The translations under genes were made by a program, and so were the position numbers. Below are positions 15,417 through 21,374 of a stretch of DNA of 39,966 nt, piece after piece. The notes below the pieces were generated by a model that made no database searches, was not told where the DNA came from, and saw only the letters and a list, made by a program, of their open reading frames with translations. Where the stretch lies: NCBI GenBank assembly GCA_009781755.1, contig WQVD01000028.1, positions 1 to 39,966 on the forward strand, read 5' to 3'. The DNA comes from Defluviitaleaceae bacterium. GTDB taxonomy: Bacteria; Bacillota; Clostridia; Lachnospirales; WQUN01. Each line of letters opens with the position of its first letter. Positions within the stretch are counted from its first letter, which is position 1.

Positions 15417-15815
15417 ATGTTGTTTGAATACACCTTATCCGCCCCGCAAGCACACTTTTACAACATCACCCCCCAAGTCCGTGAAGCTGTCACGCAAAGC
15501 AGCGTGATCTCCGGCATGGCCGTGGTTTTCAACCCGCACACTACCGCGGGCATCACCATCAACGAGAACGCCGACCCCGATGTCATCCCCGACTTGCTGC
15601 ACGGCTTGGATAGTGCCTTCCCCGACCGCGCCGCCTTCCGCCACAGCGAAGGCAACAGCGCGGCACACCTCAAGGCGTCGGCGATGGGTGCAAGCGCGAC
15701 CCTCATTATCGACAACGGCAAGCTCGTGCTGGGGACTTGGCAGGGCATTTATTTTTGCGAATTCGACCCGCCACGCAACCGTAAATTTTATGTAAAAATC
15801 ATGCGCAGCGAATAA
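15417..15815 (+). CDS. YjbQ family protein (UPF0047)
   Basis: 132-aa protein of the YjbQ family, some members of which have weak thiamine-phosphate synthase activity. Conserved parts are ITPQVREAV, GMAVVFNPHTTAGITINENADPDV, the central HSEGNSAAHLKASAMGAS, and GTWQGIYFCEFDPPRNRKFYVKI. All are present at normal length, so it should fold. I choose ATG 15,417 because its N-terminus fits the family best. It follows the metallopeptidase gene after 5 bp. Confidence 0.88.
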   Translation: MLFEYTLSAPQAHFYNITPQVREAVTQSSVISGMAVVFNPHTTAGITINENADPDVIPDLLHGLDSAFPDRAAFRHSEGNSAAHLKASAMGASATLIIDNGKLVLGTWQGIYFCEFDPPRNRKFYVKIMRSE

Positions 15816-15859
15816 AACGCCACCCATTTTTTGCAAAGCATTGAAAAAGAGGTGCATCC

Positions 15860-16144
15860 ATGAATTTCACCCTATCAGCGGTATTGACCTTCTACCTGCC
15901 GCAGGCGGCCTCGCTCAAGGACAAACGCCAAGTGCGCCGCAGCCTTATCGAGAAAACGCGCCACAAATTTAACGCCTCCATAGCGGAGGTGGACACGCAG
16001 GACATCTTGCAAACGTTGACTGTCGGCATCGCCGTGGTGTCGAGCGATGCCGCGCACCGCCGCAACTGCATGGAAGAGATCATCCGCTTCATGGAAGCCA
16101 ACGCCGACGCGGAACTCACCTCCGTAGAAATGGACGAATCCTGA
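15860..16144 (+). CDS. DUF503 family protein (YlxP-like)
   Basis: 94-aa protein that fits DUF503: SLKDKRQVRRSLIEKTRHKFNASIAEVDTQDILQTLTVGIAVVSSD. Chromosomal YlxP lies in the nusA-infB operon and has been linked to ribosome assembly; here the gene is in a mobile cargo instead. AAAGAGG lies 7 bp before ATG. TGATG overlap joins it to the next gene. Confidence 0.85.
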   Translation: MNFTLSAVLTFYLPQAASLKDKRQVRRSLIEKTRHKFNASIAEVDTQDILQTLTVGIAVVSSDAAHRRNCMEEIIRFMEANADAELTSVEMDES

Positions 16145-16935
16145 TGAAAATCCTGACCCTGTACTTCTCCGGCACGGGCAATACGCGCTATGTGGCGCAA
16201 TCGTTCAGCCAAAAAATGGCTGCGCCCTGCCATTCGATTGAGGACGCGGTTAACTTTGCCGAAGCGATCGCAGCCGCGGATACCGTTGCGCTTTGTTACC
16301 CGATTTACGGCTCGCGCGCACCGTTCATCATGCGGCAGTTTGTGGCGCAACACCTAGCGGCTTTCGCGGGCAAGAAGCTGATTATCTTCGTCACGCAGAC
16401 GCTATTTTCCGGAGATGGCGCACGAGCCATTACCGACCTTTTCCCCGCCAATCATGTGCAGGTTATTTACGCCGAACATTTTTTCATGCCCAACAACATA
16501 TCCAACATTTTCTTTCTGCGCAAAGCGAGCGCGGCTTCCATAACAAGACGCGCTCGCCGGGCAGACAAAAAATTGGACAAAGTTTGCCGCAATATAAAAG
16601 AAGGCATAATCAAGCGGCGTGGGTTTTCCGCACTTTCCAAGCTCATCGGCAAGCTGCAAGGTATCCCGTGGCAGGGTAACAGCCGCCAAGTCGCCGCCGC
16701 CAAGCGCAGCATGGAACACCGCGCCATGCGCAAAGTAAAAATCGGCGCAGGCTGCACCCACTGCGGCATCTGCGTAACATGCTGCCCCATGCGCAACTTC
16801 CAAGCCGCACAAGGCACCATCACGCCGCTGGATAACTGCACGATCTGCTACCGCTGCATCAACCGCTGCCCGCAAAAAGTGATTTCCGTGTGGTTCAATG
16901 CCAAGCCCAAGTGGCAGTACAGAGGCATGAAATGA
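16144..16935 (+). CDS. EFR1-type flavodoxin-ferredoxin fusion
   Basis: 263-aa redox protein. The N-terminus is a flavodoxin-like fold with the FMN loop YFSGTGNTRYVAQ. The C-terminus carries two [4Fe-4S] motifs, CTHCGICVTCCP and CTICYRCINRCP. This is the layout of the EFR1 family, electron carriers with unknown partners found in anaerobes. A basic linker (KRRGFSALSKLIGKLQG) separates the domains. It supports an anaerobic host. It overlaps both neighbours by a few bases. Confidence 0.9.
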   Translation: MKILTLYFSGTGNTRYVAQSFSQKMAAPCHSIEDAVNFAEAIAAADTVALCYPIYGSRAPFIMRQFVAQHLAAFAGKKLIIFVTQTLFSGDGARAITDLFPANHVQVIYAEHFFMPNNISNIFFLRKASAASITRRARRADKKLDKVCRNIKEGIIKRRGFSALSKLIGKLQGIPWQGNSRQVAAAKRSMEHRAMRKVKIGAGCTHCGICVTCCPMRNFQAAQGTITPLDNCTICYRCINRCPQKVISVWFNAKPKWQYRGMK

Positions 16936-17294
16936 GCATAAAATTCACAGACGTTGGGTTTGTCACGAGCGATGTGCTGCGGCTCCGCGCCTTTTATCAA
17001 TCCCTTTTCGGCGGCACAGTCGATGGCAACAAAATGCACGCCTCATTGCGCATGGACGGGATGGGCTTCACTTTTTTGCGGCACCGAAATGCGGCCTTCT
17101 ATTACGAATTGGCGGACGGCGCAAGCAATGTGATTTTGACGTTTGACGTGGACGCCGAACACACGCGCGTAGCATCGCTGGGCGTAGAAATCATTTACGC
17201 ACCCAAGACGCATCCGTGGGGCGCAAGGTCATTCCAATTCAAAGACCCCGACGGAAACGTATTAAACTTCCGCACCGTGGCCAAAAAATCATGA
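16932..17294 (+). CDS. VOC/glyoxalase-fold protein
   Basis: 120-aa single VOC module: KFTDVGFVTSDVLRLRAFYQSLFGG at the N-terminus, then FKDPDGNVLNFRT at the C-terminus. The C-terminal motif is usual for VOC enzymes, but the N-terminal metal His is not present, so a classical glyoxalase I role is unlikely. Binding or resistance roles are possible. ATGA overlaps on both sides. Confidence 0.85.
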   Translation: MSIKFTDVGFVTSDVLRLRAFYQSLFGGTVDGNKMHASLRMDGMGFTFLRHRNAAFYYELADGASNVILTFDVDAEHTRVASLGVEIIYAPKTHPWGARSFQFKDPDGNVLNFRTVAKKS

Positions 17295-17935
17295 ACGCCG
17301 CCGTGCCACGCATTTATGAAAAACTACTCGCCCACTTCGGCCATTTGCAATGGTGGCCTGCGCAATCACCCTACGAAGTCATGGTGGGCGCAGTACTAAC
17401 GCAAAACACCGCATGGCGCAACGTAGAAAAAGCCATCGCCAACTTCGGCGGCCAACTATCACCGCAATTCGTGCGCGATGTAGATACCGAAATGCTCATC
17501 GACATCATCCGCCCCGCCGGGTTCTTCAACCAAAAAGCATTATACCTAAAGGCACTAACGGCGTGGTTCGCGCAATACAATTACGACATCTCCACTGCCC
17601 AGCGCGAGCCGCCGGACAAACTGCGCACGCAGTTGCTGACGGTCAAGGGTATCGGCAAGGAAACGGCGGATTGCGTTTTGTTATACGCGCTGGGCTTACC
17701 GACTTTTGTGGTGGATGCGTACACCGTGCGGCTTTGTGCGCGGTATGGGTTGGATGCGGGCGATAAATATGATGCGGTTAAGGATTTTTTTGAAGCGAGT
17801 TTGCCACGCGATGCGACGCTGTTTAATAATTATCACGCGGCGATTGTGCATTTGGGCAAGGATTTTTGTCGGAAAAATAAGCCGCTGTGCGGGGCGTGTC
17901 CGCTGGGGGATGCTTGTGCGCGGGTGGGGGTATAA
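17291..17935 (+). CDS. HhH-GPD DNA glycosylase (EndoIII superfamily, MagIII-like)
   Basis: 214-aa base-excision repair enzyme. The helix-hairpin-helix is LLTVKGIGKETADCVLLYALG, followed by the catalytic Asp in TFVVDAYTVRL. A C-x6-C-x2-C-x5-C iron-sulfur site ends the protein (CRKNKPLCGACPLGDAC). The position of the EndoIII catalytic Lys is Glu (GIGKETAD). This speaks for a monofunctional glycosylase such as the 3-methyladenine enzyme MagIII, not EndoIII. The end of the gene is richer in G/T than its start. Confidence 0.87.
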   Translation: MNAAVPRIYEKLLAHFGHLQWWPAQSPYEVMVGAVLTQNTAWRNVEKAIANFGGQLSPQFVRDVDTEMLIDIIRPAGFFNQKALYLKALTAWFAQYNYDISTAQREPPDKLRTQLLTVKGIGKETADCVLLYALGLPTFVVDAYTVRLCARYGLDAGDKYDAVKDFFEASLPRDATLFNNYHAAIVHLGKDFCRKNKPLCGACPLGDACARVGV

Positions 17936-17936
17936 A

Positions 17937-18500
17937 ATGCAACTTATTACAAACAGACTCATTCTTCGTGAATATGCTAAAAATGATAAACATAATCTTT
18001 ACGCATTGTTTACAGAAAAATTTGCGTTCACATATGAAGCGCATTTGCCAAAAAAGATTTCAGACATGGATGTTTATTTAAATTTTCATTTAGAAAATGC
18101 GCAAACTACAAACCGAACACACTATTATTATGTTATTGAACTGCAAGAAACCCATGAATTTATCGGCAGTATCGGATACGCATTTGCAAATGAAATTAAC
18201 ATAAATGGCATTGATGGCTGGGTAATGGAATTGGAATATTATCTTTTAGAAAAATATTGGGGCATGGGATATATGCCCGAAGCACTAAGAAAAATATTGT
18301 CAACGGCTTTTGAAAAAAATAATATTTTAAAAATTTTTGCGCAGTGCCATAAAGATAATCCTAAAAGTGAAATGGTAATGATTAAATGCGGAATGATTAA
18401 GTCAACGAATCAACCCGAACCAAAAAAATATAACGGCGTAGTAAAAGAAAATGTTAGATATGAAATAACCGCAGATTGTTTTATTCCACCGCATCAATAA
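17937..18500 (+). CDS. GNAT-family N-acetyltransferase (RimJ/RimL-like), AT-rich
   Basis: 187-aa acetyltransferase: NRLILREYAKNDKHNLYALF at the N-terminus, MELEYYLLEKYWGMGYMPEALRKIL for the acetyl-CoA site region (the usual RGxGxA pattern appears as WGMGYMPEA), and a C-terminal KIFAQCHKDNPKSEMVMIKCGM. The substrate is unknown. Its base use is clearly richer in A/T than the other cargo genes, suggesting a separate, later acquisition. Its 3' end overlaps the 3' end of the recombinase gene, which runs the other way, by 20 bp. The ribosome site is poor. Confidence 0.87.
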   Translation: MQLITNRLILREYAKNDKHNLYALFTEKFAFTYEAHLPKKISDMDVYLNFHLENAQTTNRTHYYYVIELQETHEFIGSIGYAFANEININGIDGWVMELEYYLLEKYWGMGYMPEALRKILSTAFEKNNILKIFAQCHKDNPKSEMVMIKCGMIKSTNQPEPKKYNGVVKENVRYEITADCFIPPHQ

Positions 18501-19650
18501 CAACTGCATTCTTATTTTTGAATGGTTCCCTGCGAACCACTATTTTTTTTACATATGTATGCAGGGCTTGCTGTCGCTGTTCGCTGTTCAAGTCGTGCCA
18601 GTTGTCTGCCAATAATGCCGTATGGATTTGAAATGCCTGCTCGATTTTGTTGTGATTAAGCAGGTTTTTTTCGTTGCATTTATTTTTCATGGCGTTGATG
18701 CAGCGGTAGTTAATCACTTTTGTAATTCCGTCCGCTTTGCGGCTCCATTTGGTTGTGTACTTGCCGCCGCAGGCCGCGCAATATAAGACGCCGCAGAAGT
18801 AAGCCTCGGCACTTGCTCGCTTAGTGGGGGTGGTGTCTTGCGTGCGCGTTAGTTTCTCCTGCGCTGCGCTGAAAGTAGCCTCGCTGAGGATGGGTTCGTG
18901 TTTGCCGTCGGCCTCGAAATAGCGCGCTTCGTCCTTGATGCTGTAGCGCACCCGACCTATGTAATTGGGGTTGCGCAAAATGAGTTTGACGGCGGCGGCG
19001 GACCAGGTTTTGCCGCGTTTGGTGGGGATTTTTTCTGCGTCCAGCGTGCGGGCGATTTGCGTTAGCGTGTCGTTGCCGTGCAGGTACATGGCGAAGATGC
19101 GCCGCACGACTTCGGCCTCTTGGGGGTGCGGGGTTTGAACTTTGCCACCGGGGGTGCGGGTGTAACCGTAGGAGGGGTAGATGGCGGCGGGGGTGAAGCC
19201 CTCCTTGACCTTGCGCTCGTTGCCCATGCGCACGCGCTCGGCCAGGTTTTCGCGTTCAAATTCGGCGAAGATGCCCACGATTTTAATGAACATGCGCCCC
19301 GTGGCTGTGGCCGTGTCGATGGATTCGTTCAGCGAGTTGAAGGCGCATTTGTGCCGGTTAAAGAGGTCCACCAGCTCGATGAGGTTTTTTGTGGAGCGGG
19401 TCAAGCGGTCGATTTTGTAGACCAACACGTTGTTGACCGTGCCGTCCGCCACGTCGGCCAGCATGCGCTTGATGGCCGGGCGTCCTTCGATGTCCTTGGC
19501 CGAAATGCCCTCATCGGCATATACGGCATGCACCGGCCAGTCCTTGATCGCGGCATAACTGCGCAATTTTTCTTCCTGCGCGCGGATGGAGTACCCCTCG
19601 CGGGCTTGTTCTTCGGTGGATACGCGGACGTAGATGGCCGTGCGGGTCAT
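18481..19650 (-). CDS. Large serine recombinase (site-specific integrase)
   Basis: 389-aa recombinase that should cut and rejoin at the attL/attR sites. The resolvase-type catalytic domain starts with AIYVRVSTEEQ, with the nucleophile Ser11, and has IDRLTRSTKNL and GIFAEFERENLAERVRMG. The recombinase domain follows (SYGYTRTP ... IPTKRGKTWSAAAVKLILRNPNYIG), then a zinc-ribbon with CAACGG. The C-terminal coiled-coil part is short compared with many large serine integrases (often 450-550 aa). The gene lies 158 bp inside the right end and reads inward, the usual place. Upstream is a perfect 16-bp inverted repeat. No strong ribosome site is visible. Confidence 0.95.
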   Translation of the reverse strand: MTRTAIYVRVSTEEQAREGYSIRAQEEKLRSYAAIKDWPVHAVYADEGISAKDIEGRPAIKRMLADVADGTVNNVLVYKIDRLTRSTKNLIELVDLFNRHKCAFNSLNESIDTATATGRMFIKIVGIFAEFERENLAERVRMGNERKVKEGFTPAAIYPSYGYTRTPGGKVQTPHPQEAEVVRRIFAMYLHGNDTLTQIARTLDAEKIPTKRGKTWSAAAVKLILRNPNYIGRVRYSIKDEARYFEADGKHEPILSEATFSAAQEKLTRTQDTTPTKRASAEAYFCGVLYCAACGGKYTTKWSRKADGITKVINYRCINAMKNKCNEKNLLNHNKIEQAFQIHTALLADNWHDLNSEQRQQALHTYVKKIVVRREPFKNKNAVVIDAVE

Positions 19651-19665
19651 GCCGCACGCCCGGAT

Positions 19666-19702
19666 AAATTCAAGCTATTAGCACGGCTAATAGCTTGAAT
19701 TT
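19666..19702. promoter_or_regulatory. Perfect 16-bp inverted repeat before the recombinase gene
   Basis: AAATTCAAGCTATTAG (19,666-19,681), loop CACGG, CTAATAGCTTGAATTT (19,687-19,702), all 16 pairs perfect. It ends 15 bp before the recombinase start codon. It may be an operator for a dimeric regulator, or an mRNA hairpin that limits translation. There is no T run, so it is not a normal terminator. Confidence 0.75.
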
Positions 19703-19785
19703 GAAAAATGCAATTGATGCTCACGGTTCGCCCCTTCGTTTTATCCTTACAACAATGTATGGGCGTTATCCCAAAAAATTCCCCC

Positions 19786-19830
19786 AGGTGGTTTTTCTTA
19801 AACACGCGCAACCCCGTATTCATGGCCATT
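19786..19830 (+). other. attR: right junction of the spoVD element
   Basis: Element arm GGTTTTTCTTAAACAC (19,790-19,805), GC, then GCAA (19,808-19,811), followed by spoVD sequence CCCCGTATTC. The reading frame of the GCAA is the same as at the left junction. Confidence 0.88.
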
Positions 19831-20667
19831 GGCGAGGCGTTGGGCGCAGAATTGTTCCACGACTACCTCATGCGTTTCGGCTTCCACGAAAAAACGGGCA
19901 TCGACCTACCCGGCGAGGCCGTGGGCATCTTGTATTCCGCCGACCGCATCGGCCCCGTCGAATTGGCGACCATGGCGTTCGGCCAGAGCCTTACCATCAC
20001 GCCGTTGCAACTTCTGAGCGCGGCCGCTACCGTTATCAACGGCGGTTACCGCATCACCCCCCACGTAGGTTTGCGTCTCATCGACGCCGATGGCCGCATC
20101 GTAGAAGAACTCACCCCCGAACGCGGCGAGCAGATCCTCACCCACGAAGTCAGCGAGACCATGCGTTTCATCCTCGAATCCGTCGTCAGCGAGGGCACCG
20201 GCCACCGCACCTACATCCCCGGTTTCCGCATCGGCGGCAAGACCGCCACCAGCCAAAAACTGCCCCGCGGCTCCGGCCGATACATTTCCTCCATCATGGC
20301 CTTCGCCCCCGCCGAGCACCCCGAACTCGTAGCCCTCGTACTCATTGACGAGCCCCAAGGCGCTTACTACGGCGGCCAAGTCACCGGCCCCGTCATGCAA
20401 GTGTTGATGGAAAATGTCCTACCCTACCTAGGCATCCGCCCCCAATACAACGAAGCCGAACTAGCCGTGCCCGGCACCGCCCCCGTACTGGTGCCCCAAC
20501 TGCGTGGACTACCACGAGAAGAGGCGTTGGCACTGCTGAAAGAAGCCCGCTTAGGGTTTGACATCGTAGGCGAAGGTGATACTATAATAGACCAGTTTCC
20601 AATTTTTGGTGAGTTGGTGAATCAGGGGGTACGGGTGCTGCTGCGGGTGGGTGGGGACGGGAGCTAA
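19810..20667 (+). CDS. spoVD: SpoVD-type penicillin-binding protein, C-terminal part (interrupted)
   Basis: 285 codons that complete the class B PBP begun at 11,722. The first residue is Asn370 of the restored S-C-N motif, followed by PVFMAIGEALG and GFHEKTGIDLPGEA, typical of SpoVD. The third active-site motif reads K513-T-A-T where KTGT is usual. The end holds one PASTA domain (VPQLRGLPREEALALLKEARLGFDIVGEG), as in SpoVD. As it stands the fragment has no promoter or ribosome site of its own. The open frame extends back into the element to about 19,708, but that part is not SpoVD. Expression should need excision of the element. Confidence 0.92.
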   Translation, partial: NPVFMAIGEALGAELFHDYLMRFGFHEKTGIDLPGEAVGILYSADRIGPVELATMAFGQSLTITPLQLLSAAATVINGGYRITPHVGLRLIDADGRIVEELTPERGEQILTHEVSETMRFILESVVSEGTGHRTYIPGFRIGGKTATSQKLPRGSGRYISSIMAFAPAEHPELVALVLIDEPQGAYYGGQVTGPVMQVLMENVLPYLGIRPQYNEAELAVPGTAPVLVPQLRGLPREEALALLKEARLGFDIVGEGDTIIDQFPIFGELVNQGVRVLLRVGGDGS

Positions 20668-20679
20668 GGTCGCGGCAAA

Positions 20680-20758
20680 AATTAAAAGATTAAGGTCAAA
20701 AAACTTAAGACCCTGGTGCGCTGCCCCAGACCCCGCAAGGGGCGCAACCCCTTGACCC
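20680..20758 (+). repeat. Intergenic repeat, GACCCCGCAAGGGG family, copy A
   Basis: AT-rich lead (GATTAAGGTC) followed by ACCCTGGTGCGCTGCCCCAG, ACCCCGCAAGGGG and AACCCCTTGACCC. Closely similar copies lie at 36,221-36,288 and, inverted, at 36,371-36,474. The GC-rich arms can fold, and it sits between two genes. Confidence 0.7.
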
Positions 20759-20817
20759 GATGATGGGTGGCGGCAATAACGTTATGAGCACCTTTTTTGT
20801 ATAGGGAGAGAAAATAA

Positions 20818-21360
20818 ATGCACTTATATCATTACTATGACAAAAGCAGAACGCCTTTTTTGAATATGTCAGATTTGTCAGAAGAAGAATCAATTCAACT
20901 GCACACTAAGTTGGCAAAGAAAGACGGCAGTATTTTTGCAATGCGTGATAGTAACGGGCAATATATGAATCAAAGGCGCATTGTCGAACAACGCGCACAT
21001 TCTATGTTTGTTAGAAAGGGTGGCAACCCTCAAAGAACAACGCCGCATTATATGATACTGGCTAAAGCAGAATTGGAAGAATGTAAAGCATGGTTTTCGG
21101 ATTGCGCGGTGGTAAAAATACCGTTAGAAGAGTTTGATAAAAATACGCTTTCATTCACATACGGCGATTCATTCCCTACCTTCAAGCCGATTTTTGACGA
21201 ACAACTCGAATACGATTTATTCTTGTACGATGAAATTTTAAAAGTCATCGCACAGCGCGGCATGCCACCTACCCGCAATAACAATATGTCGTGGCTAGAA
21301 CCGAGCTACATTGAAGTGCAAGTATGGAGCGATGAAACGATAGACAAATACCGCTGCTAA
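20818..21360 (+). CDS. Conserved hypothetical protein (180 aa)
   Basis: Cytoplasmic protein with an N-terminus LYHYYDKSRTPFLNMSDLSEEE, a central KGGNPQRTTPHYMILA, and IPLEEFDKNTLSFTYGDSFPTF. The conserved-looking His/Tyr and Arg residues suggest an enzyme or toxin-like fold, but I cannot name one. It has GGGAGAG before ATG. It interrupts the usual spoVD-murE order and is preceded by repeat copy A, which suggests later arrival. Moderately AT-rich. Confidence 0.65.
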   Translation: MHLYHYYDKSRTPFLNMSDLSEEESIQLHTKLAKKDGSIFAMRDSNGQYMNQRRIVEQRAHSMFVRKGGNPQRTTPHYMILAKAELEECKAWFSDCAVVKIPLEEFDKNTLSFTYGDSFPTFKPIFDEQLEYDLFLYDEILKVIAQRGMPPTRNNNMSWLEPSYIEVQVWSDETIDKYRC

Positions 21361-21374
21361 CAGGATGGTGCAAA

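Larger units (their letters stand above)
12827..19811. mobile_element. Serine-recombinase intervening element inside spoVD
   Basis: A 6,981-bp insertion bounded by GCAA at 12,827-12,830 and 19,808-19,811. Removing one copy and everything between gives TCT TGC AAC CCC, which restores S-C-N-P in frame. The element carries a large serine recombinase gene at its right edge reading inward, one cargo operon of eleven genes reading rightward, and a hairpin before the recombinase. I see no phage structural, replication, relaxase or type IV secretion genes. Joining the two inner ends makes a palindromic attP. The organisation is that of the skin-type elements known in sporulation genes such as sigK. 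Whether it is excised in the mother cell, in all cells, or not at all cannot be told from one sequence. Confidence 0.92.

Noticed and set aside
12833..19790. CAGGTG present at both ends of the element (12,833 approx. and 19,785 approx.) as the crossover site
   Set aside because: The two copies are in different codon phases; joining at them would shift the spoVD frame. The shorter GCAA keeps the frame and sits at the dyad centre of attP.
12827..19811. Element as a decayed prophage
   Set aside because: No capsid, terminase, tail, lysis or replication genes are present; only the BRO-N-like protein is phage-associated, and cargo genes are full length.
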